Positions 35,395 through 44,080 of a stretch of DNA of 64,000 nucleotides are shown in pieces. This DNA comes from Paenibacillus cellulosilyticus (GTDB lineage Bacteria; Bacillota; Bacilli; Paenibacillales; Paenibacillaceae). Both the position numbers and the translations under genes were made by a program. The DNA lies in the NCBI RefSeq assembly GCF_003182255.1, contig NZ_QGTQ01000019.1:1-64000 (forward strand), written 5' to 3'. Numbering within the stretch: position 1 is the stretch's first letter; each line of letters opens with the position of its first letter. Below the pieces are notes generated by a model. That model worked only from the letters and a program-made list of their open reading frames with translations. It did not search any database and had not been told where the DNA came from.

Positions 35395-36279
35395 TCATTG
35401 CAGCAGCTCGATAAACTGCTGCGTTGCACGTGACATCCACTTCTTCGGGTGATACACGAGCAGCAGCGATAGGCTAAGCTCGTGATGCTGCACGGGCAGC
35501 GCGGCAAGCTCGCCGCGGCGCAGCTCCTCCTCTGCTGCCATGCGCGGCAAAATCGCAATGCCCGATCCCGCTCGAACGCAGCGCTTGATCGCCTCTGGAT
35601 TGCCAAGCTCCAGCCCAATGCGGTACGGGATACTTTGCGACCGCATCATTTTCTCAAGCAGAATCCGGTAGTTGCAGCTGTCCTCTGTCATCATCCACTC
35701 CTGATCAGCTAGATCAGGAAGTGTGAGGGAGCGCTGCTCCGCGTTCGCCAGCGCATGATCCGGACGAGCGACAATGACAAGCGGCTCGGGCCTAAGCTTG
35801 ATCCATTTCAGTGATGGATCATTTGCAGTTGGCTCATGATGTTCATCCAGCAGCAAGCCGATGTCAAGCTCGCCTTCTCTTACTTTGTTCAGGATAGCTG
35901 GCTCGTTCTCGGGTTGAACACGAATGGATAACCCCGGCTGCAGCTCGCGTATACGCTGAATGAAAGGGGGCAAATAATAAGCCGCCAGCGAGTCGATGGT
36001 ACCAATCGTCAACGTTCCTCCACCCTGCTGAGCCAGCTTCTCCTTCGATTGCTGGTACAAGTCGAGCATTTGGGTTGCGATCACAAGCAGCTCCTCGCCC
36101 GCCGTCGTCAGTCGCAGCCCTTTGCCGAAGCGCTCAAAGAGCTGGACATCGTAGGCTCGCTCCAGCTTCTGAATCTGGGTGGTGACGCTGGATTGCGCAT
36201 AACCAAGCGCTTCCGCTGCCTTGGTTATGCTCTGGCGGACGGCTACTTCACGGAACGTGTGCAGGTATGTCAGCTCCAT
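35395..36279 (-). CDS. LysR-family transcriptional regulator
   Basis: 294 aa from ATG 36279 (GGGAGG 7 bases upstream). N-terminal helix-turn-helix (YLHTFREVAVRQSITKAAEA, then LGYAQSSVTTQIQKLE), then a substrate-binding-like effector domain starting at GTLTIGTIDSLAAYYLPPF. Divergent from the DapA-like gene at 36420, with an operator-like palindrome between, so it probably controls that gene and itself. The effector is unknown. Confidence 0.92.
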   Translation of the reverse strand: MELTYLHTFREVAVRQSITKAAEALGYAQSSVTTQIQKLERAYDVQLFERFGKGLRLTTAGEELLVIATQMLDLYQQSKEKLAQQGGGTLTIGTIDSLAAYYLPPFIQRIRELQPGLSIRVQPENEPAILNKVREGELDIGLLLDEHHEPTANDPSLKWIKLRPEPLVIVARPDHALANAEQRSLTLPDLADQEWMMTEDSCNYRILLEKMMRSQSIPYRIGLELGNPEAIKRCVRAGSGIAILPRMAAEEELRRGELAALPVQHHELSLSLLLVYHPKKWMSRATQQFIELLQ

Positions 36280-36331
36280 GCTTCGTCCTCCCTTTCTTCT
36301 GGCTGTTGAGCCGTTCTCAGTATCGAAATTA

Positions 36332-36348
36332 TTGATGATAGATATCAA
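36332..36348. promoter_or_regulatory. Candidate LysR operator
   Basis: TTGAT and ATCAA with a 7-base gap (perfect 5-bp arms), in the divergent region between the LysR and DapA-like genes; matches the general inverted-repeat style of LysR sites. Confidence 0.5.
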
Positions 36349-36419
36349 TTATTATAGATAACAGTGATGGGTCTTGTCATGTTAAAGTTAAGCCAATCGA
36401 TTATGAGGAGGCTGCGGCA

Positions 36420-37340
36420 ATGTTATCTGCACACCAACTGAAAGGCATATTCATTCCTATCATTACTCCGTTTCTTCCAAGCGGAGAGCTTGATCTTGCA
36501 TCATTCGAGCGGATGGTCAGCCAACTGCTGACGCACGATATTCATGGTATTGTGCTTAACGGTACAACAGGCGAATCGCCGACGGTTGCTTGGGAAGAAG
36601 TGCGTACACTCATGGAATCTATGGGTGCAAATATGAGGAGGGGATTCGGACAGGAGTCTGTACGGGGAACGAGTCAAAGATCGGTGCCAATCATTATTGG
36701 CGTTGGCACGAATGACACTAGAGCTTCCGTTAGACGCGCTGAGATGGCTGGCAATATGGGCGCAGATGCGGTTCTCGTCGTAACCCCCTATTACAGCCGC
36801 CCATCGCAGGAGGGCATTGTCGCGCATTATGAACGAATTGCACAGGTCGGCGTACCTGTTATCGCCTATGAGATTCCTGCCCGGACCGGTGTACGTGTAG
36901 ATGTGGACACGATGCGCAGAATACTCGACATTGATGGCGTAATCGGGCTCAAAGACAGCTCCGGAGGTACGGACCTCGTCTCGGCGCTAACTGCCAGCGG
37001 GAATAATAAACCTATATTGTGCGGGGAAGATCGGCTGTTTCACGCCATGTTAGGTCAAGGCGCCAGTGGCGGGATGCTCGCCTCTGCTCATGTAGAGACA
37101 GATGCATTCTTGGACGTTTACCGATTGGCTGCTGAAGGACGATATAGCGAATCGCTTAGCGCATTCAATTGCCTGCTTCCGCTCATCGAGCTGCTGTTCC
37201 GAGAGTCGAACCCTGCACCGCTGAAATGGCTGCTCGCGCAGCAAGGAGTGCTAGCCAGCGATACTTTGCGCTTGCCGATGATGCCGATCACGGCTGGGCT
37301 GCAGACGGATTTGGGGCAACTGTTGGCGAAAGGAAAATAG
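36420..37340 (+). CDS. DapA/NanA-superfamily aldolase-like lyase
   Basis: 306-aa (beta/alpha)8 enzyme of the dihydrodipicolinate synthase superfamily. The start follows GAGGAGG by 8 bases. Key parts are LNGTTGESPTV (phosphate or pyruvate-binding TTGE), VVTPYYSRPSQEGI, the catalytic Tyr in AYEIPARTG and the Schiff-base Lys in IGLKDSSGGTD. There is an insertion of about 16 residues after MESMGANMRRGFGQ (SVRGTSQRSVP). Being alone beside a LysR gene and not in a lysine operon, it may act on another 2-keto acid substrate rather than in lysine synthesis. It is followed within 10 bases by a tandem repeat array. Confidence 0.85.
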   Translation: MLSAHQLKGIFIPIITPFLPSGELDLASFERMVSQLLTHDIHGIVLNGTTGESPTVAWEEVRTLMESMGANMRRGFGQESVRGTSQRSVPIIIGVGTNDTRASVRRAEMAGNMGADAVLVVTPYYSRPSQEGIVAHYERIAQVGVPVIAYEIPARTGVRVDVDTMRRILDIDGVIGLKDSSGGTDLVSALTASGNNKPILCGEDRLFHAMLGQGASGGMLASAHVETDAFLDVYRLAAEGRYSESLSAFNCLLPLIELLFRESNPAPLKWLLAQQGVLASDTLRLPMMPITAGLQTDLGQLLAKGK

Positions 37341-37349
37341 GACGGTTTT

Positions 37350-37783
37350 TGTAGAGGCGATTTTTCGCCTCTATCCTTGCGGCTTGCTCACCACCAGCTC
37401 GATAGAGGCGATTTTTTGCCTCTATCCTTGCGGCTTGCTCACCACCAGCTCGATAGGGGCGATTTTTCGCCTCTATCCTTGCTGCTTGCTCACCACCAGC
37501 TCGATAGGGGCGATTTTTCGCCTCTATCCTTGCGGCTTGTTCACCACCAGCTCGATAGGGGCGATTTTTCGCCTCTATCCTTGCTGCTTGCTCACCACCA
37601 GCTCGATAGGGGCGATTTTTCGCCTCTATCCTTGCGGCTTGTTCACCACCAGCTCGATAGAGGCGATTTTTTGCCTCTATCCTTGCGGCTTGTTCACCAC
37701 CAGCTCGATAGAGGCGATTTTTTGCCTCTATCCTTGCGGCTTGTTCACCACCAGCTCGATAGGGGTGATTTTTCGCCTCTATC
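37350..37783. repeat. Tandem array of nine palindromes, exact 51-bp period
   Basis: Nine palindromes at 37350 and every 51 bp to 37758. Each has arms GATAGAGGCGA and TCGCCTCTATC around a T-rich loop; variants GATAGGGGCGA and TTGCCTCTATC mostly keep pairing by G-T wobble. The 25-bp stretch between palindromes (TTGCGGCTTGCTCACCACCA, then GCTC) varies at two main positions (GCGG/GCTG, GCTC/GTTC). The first palindrome, 10 bases past the DapA-like stop, can act as that gene's terminator. The open frames across it merely reflect the 17-codon period. Confidence 0.95.
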
Positions 37784-37867
37784 GGCTTAGTTCAATCTTT
37801 CAAACGAACTCTGAAGTGCTCCATTTCGGCCGGTGAGGATTGGTATCAGCATTTCAATCCAAACAAT

Positions 37868-37909
37868 AAAGCCTTTATCCACGCTGACTCATCAGCTAGG
37901 ATAAAGGCT
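37868..37909 (-). terminator. IclR gene terminator
   Basis: Arms AAGCCTTTATCC and GGATAAAGGCTT (12 of 12), T-rich on the minus strand (TTATTGTTT). Confidence 0.85.
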
Positions 37910-37915
37910 TCTTCA

Positions 37916-38674
37916 TTATCGCGCCATCGTGCCCATACGGCTGGCGGCTTCGATGATAGCTGGTGCGATCTCTCGCATCCGCTCCGTCGTCAGACGGCTT
38001 GATGGCCCTGAGACGGACAACGCAGCAATGAGCCGCTGATGGCGATCGTATATCGGCGCCGAGACAGCGGCAGCCCCCGGCTCGCGCTCCTCGATACTCA
38101 TCGCATAACCGTTGCGGCGGATTTCGATCATCTGGCATTCGAACATATGCCGATTGACGACTGGCGGCTGGATCGTTTCGAGCTCCGTAAATATTTCCTG
38201 CTGCGTCGGCTCATCTGCGAATGCAATCAGTACCTTGCTGGAGGCACCAACATACAGCGGCAGTCTCGCTCCAACCGTCGCAACCCTGCGAACCGCCTGA
38301 TTGCTCTGCACCGCTTGGATACGAATCCGTTCGCCGCCGCTCCGCACGTATAGACTAACCGTCTCGCCCACCGCATTGCGAAGCCGCTCCATCTCCGGCT
38401 GCCAAATAACCGCAGGGTCATCGGAAGACGTCAAATGCGCGGAAAGCTCCCATACCCGGAAGCCAAGCCGATAGCGCTCTGTTCCACTATCACGCTCCAC
38501 GAAGCCGCGATCTTCAAGCGTCGACAGCATGCGGTGGACCGTGCTCTTATGCAGACCGACACGTTCTGCGATCTCCGTCATTGCAAAATCTGTTCCTAAT
38601 GTGAAGCATTGCAAAATATCAAGCGCCCGCTCGACTGCTCTAACGGTCGATTTTCCTTCCTCTGCCATCGTCAC
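37916..38674 (-). CDS. IclR-family transcriptional regulator
   Basis: 252 aa. N-terminal winged helix (RALDILQCFTLGTDFAMTEIAERVGLHKSTVHRML in two segments, residues about 14-50) and an IclR effector domain with GARLPLYVGASSKVLIAF and GYAMSIEEREPGAAAVSAPI. GTG start at 38674 (AGGAGG 5 bases upstream) with an in-frame ATG two codons later. Likely governs a carbon-source or aromatic-compound operon not located here. The adjacent divergent gene is an alpha/beta hydrolase at 38927. Confidence 0.92.
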   Translation of the reverse strand: MTMAEEGKSTVRAVERALDILQCFTLGTDFAMTEIAERVGLHKSTVHRMLSTLEDRGFVERDSGTERYRLGFRVWELSAHLTSSDDPAVIWQPEMERLRNAVGETVSLYVRSGGERIRIQAVQSNQAVRRVATVGARLPLYVGASSKVLIAFADEPTQQEIFTELETIQPPVVNRHMFECQMIEIRRNGYAMSIEEREPGAAAVSAPIYDRHQRLIAALSVSGPSSRLTTERMREIAPAIIEAASRMGTMAR

Positions 38675-38849
38675 TCCGCCCTCCTCTGCGATCTACTCTG
38701 TCTATTAAATTCCAAATAGATTTGGTCTATTATTGTTTCGTACAATGAAACATCGTTGCATTAAGTATAACTCAAACGTTGATTAACGTAAAGATAAACT
38801 CACTATATTTCAACTATATTACAAACGGCTTACATCTCATCGACATCGA

Positions 38850-38878
38850 TTGACACTCTTGTACAACGGTCATACGAT
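38850..38878 (+). promoter_or_regulatory. Promoter of the alpha/beta hydrolase gene
   Basis: TTGACA (38850-38855), 17-base spacer, TACGAT (38873-38878); about 49 bases upstream of the start codon. Confidence 0.65.
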
Positions 38879-38926
38879 AGTAGTACTAACAGACTAAAGC
38901 GCTTCCAATGAGAGGGGATGTTCCGG

Positions 38927-40057
38927 ATGAGCAGCACGATTCTACCAACACCATTGCCAGTCAACAGCCTACCGGCACCCATCGTACAGCCTACACCGCA
39001 GCCACGTGTAGTTAGCAGACGCAAGAGCGGCAAACACGCATTGTTTGCTGCCGTGTCCGCAGCCGCAGCGCTGTGCGTCCTTGCAGTGGTCGCATTCCAT
39101 GGGTATATCGCATGGATGCTCGCGCACCCGTACGTTGCCCCTCTCTACTCGAATCCGATGGAAGCAGCAGGTCTTCCGTACGAGGATGCTGCATTCTCCA
39201 GCATGAGCGGCCGTACAACGGTTGGCGGCTGGTTCATCCCAGCTAGCGATAACGATGGTCCGCAGCCTGTCGCCCAGACTTCGGCAGTCGACCATACGCA
39301 GGCGAGCGAGTCGCAGCGTACCGTTATTTTCAGCCATGGCTATGGCGCCAACCGCGAAGAAACATGGGTCCCGATGTATGACCTTGCCGCATTGCTGCAT
39401 CGTCTGAACTACAACGTGTTCATGTTCGACTATGGCTATGCATCCACCGACTATAAAGCGCCGGCAACCGGCGGCTACGAAGAATCACAGCAGCTGCTGG
39501 CAGCCGTTCAATATGTCAAAGAACGCGGTGCATCCGAGATTATCGTCTGGGGCTTCTCGATGGGAGCTGGTACAGCACTGCAAGCTGGACTCCAGACCGA
39601 CGATATCGACGCGATGCTGCTCGACAGCCTCTTCCTGCCGAGCCCAGATACGCTGTTCCATAATGTTACCCAAGTGCTTCCGCTGCCCAAATACCCATCA
39701 TTGCCGCTCATCGAGATGATGCTGCCAGCTTTCACTGGCACTTCGTTCAGTGGTATTCCGGCGGAGGAAGTTATGGTGAAAGACTACCCGATTCCACTGT
39801 TCATCATGCATGGAACCGAAGATACGAAAGCGCCTTACGAGATCGCGGACCAAATCGCGCACAATCAGACGAATCCGCTGTCGCAGGAATGGATCGTCGA
39901 AGGCGGCAAGCATGAGCTGTTATTCCAAGTCCACGCAAAGGAATACATCCAGCGCGCAGCGCTGTTCCTCGGCCAAGTGCATCAGCAGCATGCGGATGCG
40001 GCCGACAAGGCAACCGGCACGGATGACACAGCGCCCGCCAACTCCGTTGCTCTCTAG
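38927..40057 (+). CDS. Membrane-anchored alpha/beta hydrolase
   Basis: 376 aa from ATG 38927 (AGAGGGG 9 bases upstream; an ATG at 38918 is too close). A Pro-rich N-terminus and KSGKH precede one membrane helix (about residues 40-65), then an outside hydrolase of the serine-peptidase S9/BAAT-like type. VIFSHGYGANREETW is the oxyanion region, GFSMGAG holds the nucleophile Ser, MHGTEDTKAP the acid and GGKHELLF the His. Substrate unknown; relatives are often lipases, esterases or prolyl peptidases. Its C-terminal 25 residues are Asp/Ala-rich and disordered. Confidence 0.88.
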   Translation: MSSTILPTPLPVNSLPAPIVQPTPQPRVVSRRKSGKHALFAAVSAAAALCVLAVVAFHGYIAWMLAHPYVAPLYSNPMEAAGLPYEDAAFSSMSGRTTVGGWFIPASDNDGPQPVAQTSAVDHTQASESQRTVIFSHGYGANREETWVPMYDLAALLHRLNYNVFMFDYGYASTDYKAPATGGYEESQQLLAAVQYVKERGASEIIVWGFSMGAGTALQAGLQTDDIDAMLLDSLFLPSPDTLFHNVTQVLPLPKYPSLPLIEMMLPAFTGTSFSGIPAEEVMVKDYPIPLFIMHGTEDTKAPYEIADQIAHNQTNPLSQEWIVEGGKHELLFQVHAKEYIQRAALFLGQVHQQHADAADKATGTDDTAPANSVAL

Positions 40058-40201
40058 TGACACTCTTAAATTGTGATGTGTTTCAAAAGCACGACATAGC
40101 TCCGCATGGTCATGAATACATCTTAAGCGTATACGTTTGTTCTCCAATGGGAGTACGGACAACCGGGACGCGCAAGAGTCATGAACAAGGAGGCTGATGT
40201 C

Positions 40202-41527
40202 GTGCTTTTTGTATATGGACCACAGACACCTCTTCGACTGCTGGAAGAAATCCGCGATTGGAAAAGGCAAGAAATCGAACATGCCGCAGTCATTCGTCGA
40301 TTCTCACCAGGATTGGAGCAGGAATATGTATGGCTGCTCTCCGAGTGGGAACAGCCGCTTCGTGCGGCCGAGCGCGTTGCAGACAAGTGCCTGAACGAGG
40401 CACTAACACGTGGCGCCAATGTTGAGCCAAGCGATGAAAAGACGATTACACGCGCGGAGCTGCTGCTCCAAGCATCCGCTTATCAGTCTCAGCGGTTCGT
40501 GGAGCATCTTCTGCAGCTGCTTGAGAAAAGTCCTTCGTTGTCTGCCAATCCGTCAGCCAAATCGTTCGTCCTGCATGCGGTGCGCCAATCAAACGGCTAC
40601 TTAGGCGTGCAGGACACGTATCGGTATACGCGGCAGGAGCTATTCGAAAGCCGCGGTGGGCCCGATGATCCGTTTACAGCGCTAGACTCCGACATTGCAC
40701 GCAAAGCAGGCAGACCGGGCACTGCAAGGACTCGCCCAGCCAAGAGCACAGCAGCAGCTCCGTCTCAAGCACCTGCTAACAGCCACGTACAGGCTGCTGA
40801 GCCTGCCTCACATGCTGTCGCTCACTCCGATTCACCGGCGCCAACAGCGTCCACTGACGATGCGGCTGACCTCGTTAGCGAGGAACGCGCTCCAGTGACA
40901 CAGGTGCCAATCGGAGGTCACCGGCTCCCTCCGTTGCCCTATGCGTATAACGCGCTCGAGCCTTATATCGACGAGATGACGATGCGTATCCATCATGATA
41001 AGCATCATCAGAGCTATGTCGATGGCTTGAACAAAGCGGAGCGCGAACTACAGCAAGCAAGACAGTCCGGCCAGTTCGACCTCGTGAAGCACTGGGAGCG
41101 CGAACTTGCGTTCAATGGTGCAGGCCATTATTTGCATACCCTATTCTGGACGGTCATGGCTCCTCAAGCCGGCGGCCAGCCTTCAGGCTCCCTAGCTAAT
41201 CAAATCCGTCAGGACTTCGGCAGCTTTGAAGCGTTCAAGAAGCAGTTCACTGAAGCCGCGAACAAAGTCGAAGGCGGCGGCTGGGCGATTCTTGTCTGGA
41301 GCCCACGTGCTAGACGGCTCGAAATACTCACAGCGGAGAAGCATCAGAACTTGTCCCAATGGGACGTCGTTCCGATTCTGCCGCTCGACGTATGGGAGCA
41401 TGCGTATTATTTGAAGCATCAGAACAACCGGATCAATTACATCAACAGCTGGTGGAATGTCGTCAACTGGCCGTTCGTTAATCAACGCTTCGAGCAGGCG
41501 AGCAAGCTCATCTGGGAGCCGTTCTAA
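40202..41527 (+). CDS. Fe/Mn superoxide dismutase with a large N-terminal helical extension
   Basis: 441 aa, about twice the usual length. Starts at GTG 40202, because AAGGAGG lies 8 bases upstream; the ATG at 40181 overlaps that site. Residues 1-155 form a helical domain (LLEEIRDWKRQEIEHAAVIR, and a second LLLQASAYQSQRFVEHLLQL) with His and Glu spaced as in DUF2935-like bundles. A Pro/Ala/Ser linker of about 70 residues follows, and from about 240 a complete Fe/Mn SOD domain: [35 protein letters not shown] with all four metal ligands (H, H, D, H). The N-domain may bind metal or anchor the enzyme; this is inference. Bacillus SodF also carries an extension. A second, short SOD is at 46771. Confidence 0.9.
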   Translation: MLFVYGPQTPLRLLEEIRDWKRQEIEHAAVIRRFSPGLEQEYVWLLSEWEQPLRAAERVADKCLNEALTRGANVEPSDEKTITRAELLLQASAYQSQRFVEHLLQLLEKSPSLSANPSAKSFVLHAVRQSNGYLGVQDTYRYTRQELFESRGGPDDPFTALDSDIARKAGRPGTARTRPAKSTAAAPSQAPANSHVQAAEPASHAVAHSDSPAPTASTDDAADLVSEERAPVTQVPIGGHRLPPLPYAYNALEPYIDEMTMRIHHDKHHQSYVDGLNKAERELQQARQSGQFDLVKHWERELAFNGAGHYLHTLFWTVMAPQAGGQPSGSLANQIRQDFGSFEAFKKQFTEAANKVEGGGWAILVWSPRARRLEILTAEKHQNLSQWDVVPILPLDVWEHAYYLKHQNNRINYINSWWNVVNWPFVNQRFEQASKLIWEPF

Positions 41528-41558
41528 CAAGGCTGCCTCCACCTGTTTTTCTCTACTA

Positions 41559-41599
41559 CCGTCAAAGCGACCACCGACGCCGCTTTGGCGGTTTTTATT
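41559..41599 (+). terminator. Terminator of the fused SOD gene
   Basis: Arms CCGTCAAAGCG and CGCTTTGGCGG (one mismatch) followed by TTTTTATTA. Confidence 0.8.
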
Positions 41600-41644
41600 A
41601 GAAACTCACATGCATGGATCGCCTTCATGTCTCATTTTAATATT

Positions 41645-41703
41645 GATAATGATTATCATTATCTTCATAAACGTATCATAGCGATACGTTTTGCCAATGT
41701 CAA
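41645..41703 (-). promoter_or_regulatory. Orphan consensus promoter with perfect Fur box
   Basis: On the minus strand TTGACA (41698-41703), a 17-base spacer and TATGAT (41675-41680), nearly ideal. The -10 is covered by a palindrome with arms AACGTATC and GATACGTT (41670-41690). GATAATGATTATCATTATC (41645-41663), a perfect 19-bp Fur box, covers about +5 to +23. No minus-strand gene follows; transcription would run into the antisense of the SOD gene (40202-41527). A nine-codon frame (ATG near 41635) lacks a ribosome binding site. Candidate iron-regulated small or antisense RNA. Confidence 0.75.
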
Positions 41704-41741
41704 GGTTTGTCCTCCGCTGTTAATCTGCCCTTCTTTAACGT

Positions 41742-41790
41742 AAAAAAAGCCTCCCGCAACGCCGCTAACAATAGCAGCGAGCCGGAGGCT
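41742..41790 (-). terminator. folE terminator
   Basis: Imperfect hairpin GCCTCC(C)G...CGGAGGC with a T7 run on the minus strand, 22 bases after the folE stop. Confidence 0.8.
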
Positions 41791-41811
41791 CCTGTAACAA
41801 TATACTCGTTA

Positions 41812-42405
41812 TTAATCCCTGATTAATGCCATAAATTCCGCCCGCGCTGCAGCATTGCCGTGGAATTGTCCCCTTACAGCTGACGTAACCGTCTTGCTGC
41901 CTGTCTTCTTCACGCCACGAGCGCACATGCACAAATGCTCGCCTTCGACGACGACCATGACGCCATGAGGCTTCAATTCTTCCATCAGAATGTCGGCGAT
42001 TTGCGACGTAATCCGCTCCTGCACCTGCAGCTTGCGGCTGACCGCCTCTACGAGACGAGCGAGCTTGCTGAGCCCTACGATTTTGCCGCTTGGAATGTAA
42101 CCGATATGCACTTTGCCGAAGAACGGCGCCATATGGTGCTCGCATTGGCTGTAGTACACAATATCTTTGACGATAACCAGCTCTTCATGCTGCTCGTCGA
42201 ATGTTACACCCAGTACCTCACGAGGATCTACCTCATACCCTGCAAAAATCTCTTCGTACATGCGAGCTACACGAGCCGGTGTCTCCAGCAAACCTTCGCG
42301 TTCGACATCTTCCCCGATTAGCTTCAGAATCTCACGTACATGATATTCGATTTGGTCGCGATTGCTCGAAACCATAGAATTGACGTAATCTTTCTTGCCC
42401 GCCAT
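41812..42405 (-). CDS. folE: GTP cyclohydrolase I
   Basis: First step of folate (and queuosine) synthesis: GTP to dihydroneopterin triphosphate. 197 aa, normal. Zinc ligands are visible in [12 protein letters not shown] (Cys, His) and [14 protein letters not shown] (Cys); also [11 protein letters not shown] and TSAVRGQF. The start follows GGAGGAAATC. It lies below yneF and queG on the same strand; the pairing with queG fits a shared supply to queuosine, whose precursor pathway also begins with this enzyme. Confidence 0.96.
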   Translation of the reverse strand: MAGKKDYVNSMVSSNRDQIEYHVREILKLIGEDVEREGLLETPARVARMYEEIFAGYEVDPREVLGVTFDEQHEELVIVKDIVYYSQCEHHMAPFFGKVHIGYIPSGKIVGLSKLARLVEAVSRKLQVQERITSQIADILMEELKPHGVMVVVEGEHLCMCARGVKKTGSKTVTSAVRGQFHGNAAARAEFMALIRD

Positions 42406-42444
42406 CCGATTTCCTCCTTCCGGACGCGCAGAAACTACCGTTTC

Positions 42445-42657
42445 TTATCGTTTAAACTTCTGATTGCGCATCATCTGTTGTGCTTTTTTCATTTGCTGGC
42501 CATTCAAGTTGTAACCCATTTGCTTCGCCATTTTGGTCAGCATTTCAGGATCACTTTGCATCTTCTCGAGCTGTTTGCGCAGGTAGAATACGCCTGCAAA
42601 GAAGCCGCCGGCAGCGCCGACAATCAAAGCCACAATGGCTGTAATTGTAATCCACAT
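42445..42657 (-). CDS. yneF: YneF family (UPF0154) small membrane protein
   Basis: 70 aa from ATG 42657 (CAGGTG upstream; GTG 42669 is an alternative giving 74 aa). One N-terminal membrane helix rich in Ala/Gly (ITITAIVALIVGAAGGFFAG) and a basic tail with MAKQMGYNLNGQQMKKA, characteristic of UPF0154. Function unknown; widely conserved in Firmicutes. Confidence 0.88.
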   Translation of the reverse strand: MWITITAIVALIVGAAGGFFAGVFYLRKQLEKMQSDPEMLTKMAKQMGYNLNGQQMKKAQQMMRNQKFKR

Positions 42658-42821
42658 GGTCAATGTCACCTGTCCTTATCCAATTCGCTCTTACGATACG
42701 CGACTCTCGTACATCAACCTCTTGAACGACACCGCCGCGTATATATCGGCATATTGCCTCTAATGATAGCATGATCCCCTAGGGAGCGCAAACGATGATT
42801 TTTCCTGCAATTTCAGTCGAT

Positions 42822-44048
42822 TTATTGCAGATCCTCTACCGTTTCCGACGCTAATGTAAGCGCGGTCATTGCCCGGGCAATTGCCGATGATGCTTCTTCA
42901 TTCGTTTCGGTCGTGTGCGCGATACGAAGTGCCTCCGCGGCCTCTTCCCCGCCGATCATGCCCAATGCCCATGCAGCCGTTCCTCGCAGCTCAGGACGCG
43001 GGTCAACCCGCAATACGTCGATGATCGCCGGTACTGCCGAGCGTTCGCGAAAATTGCCGAGCGCTATAATCGCGTTGCGCTGAATCGGCTTCTTCCCGCG
43101 CCATGAGCCGGATGCGGAGCCAAACGTCTCTTTGAATTCCCGATTGCCAATCGTCAGCAGCGGCAGCAAGAGCGGCTTCGCAATTTCGGGATCAGGCTGC
43201 AGCTCCGGTTGATGCGTCCAGTTCTTTCCTCTATTCGCCGGACAGACGATCTGACACGTATCGCAGCCATACAGCCGATTGCCGATTTTGCGCATATACG
43301 TATCGGACAGCATCGTCTTGGTCTGAGTTAGAAACGAAATACACTTGTTCGAGTCGAGCTGGCCGGGTCCTACTAAAGCTCCTGTCGGGCAAGCATCGAT
43401 ACATTTATTGCATGTTCCGCACTGGTCCTCAAGCGGCGTATCCGGCGGGAGCGGCAGATTCGTGATTGTCTCGCCAAGGTATATCCAGGAACCAAGCTTA
43501 GGCGAAATAATCGAGCAGTTCTTCGCACTCCAGCCAAGACCCGCACGTTCTGCTACAGCCCGATCCGACAGTGCCCCTGTATCGACCATGCTCATCATAC
43601 GTACGCCTGGAACCCGCTCTTCGAGCCACGCCTCCAGCCGAGCCAGCCTGTCCCTTAATACGCTGTGGTAATCCATTCCCCATGAGGCCCGTGCGAAAAT
43701 ACCTCTCCGCGCTCCAGGCTCAGACTTCGGAGGATCAGGAAGCTTCGACGGATACGCTACTGCGATCGCAATGATCGACACTGGTCGATCGAACAGCAGC
43801 GACGGATTCGTGCGCAGCTCGATATCCGGTTCTTCAAAGCCGGACTCACGACCTAGCTCCCGATGTCGGAGCAGACGTTCCTTCAGTTCAGTGAACGGTT
43901 CTGCCGACGCTATCCCAATATCATCAATGCCAAGCGATGGAGCAGCCGCCTTTAACTCAGCCTTAAGCACATGCCAATCAAAGCCTGTCCATGCTGCTTC
44001 TTCCACATCCATCTGCTGTTGTGCTTCATCCTGCTGCGGATGCTCCAT
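42822..44048 (-). CDS. queG: Epoxyqueuosine reductase
   Basis: Cobalamin and 4Fe-4S enzyme for the last step of queuosine tRNA modification. 408 aa from ATG 44048 (AGGTGA upstream). The N-terminal cobalamin-binding part (YHSVLRDRL, DTGALSDRAVAERAGLGW) is followed by two 4Fe-4S motifs, CGTCNKCIDACPTGA near residue 212 and CDTCQIVCPANRG near 262, and C-terminal HEAT-like repeats (IIALGNFRERSAVPAIIDVL and RGTAAWALGMIGGEEAAEAL). It follows the broken rnhA on the same strand. Confidence 0.95.
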   Translation of the reverse strand: MEHPQQDEAQQQMDVEEAAWTGFDWHVLKAELKAAAPSLGIDDIGIASAEPFTELKERLLRHRELGRESGFEEPDIELRTNPSLLFDRPVSIIAIAVAYPSKLPDPPKSEPGARRGIFARASWGMDYHSVLRDRLARLEAWLEERVPGVRMMSMVDTGALSDRAVAERAGLGWSAKNCSIISPKLGSWIYLGETITNLPLPPDTPLEDQCGTCNKCIDACPTGALVGPGQLDSNKCISFLTQTKTMLSDTYMRKIGNRLYGCDTCQIVCPANRGKNWTHQPELQPDPEIAKPLLLPLLTIGNREFKETFGSASGSWRGKKPIQRNAIIALGNFRERSAVPAIIDVLRVDPRPELRGTAAWALGMIGGEEAAEALRIAHTTETNEEASSAIARAMTALTLASETVEDLQ

Positions 44049-44080
44049 CCCTAACTCACCTCTATTTGCTCACAGCGCCG

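Noticed and set aside
36420-37340. Firm assignment as lysine-pathway dapA
   Set aside because: The catalytic Tyr and Lys are present but the gene stands alone with a LysR regulator and has an insertion, so other pyruvate-dependent aldolases are equally possible.
37350-37783. CRISPR array
   Set aside because: Interval sequences are nearly identical rather than unique spacers, and there are no cas genes nearby.
37377-37836. Repeat proteins of 137 and 150 aa with 17-residue repeats
   Set aside because: The 51-bp DNA period is a multiple of three, so several frames stay open automatically. The palindromes, not the codons, are what is conserved, and there is no ribosome binding site.
41645-41663. 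Fur box as control of the plus-strand SOD or of folE
   Set aside because: It lies after the SOD terminator and about 740 bases from the folE start, on the wrong side of both genes; the only matching promoter is the minus-strand one.
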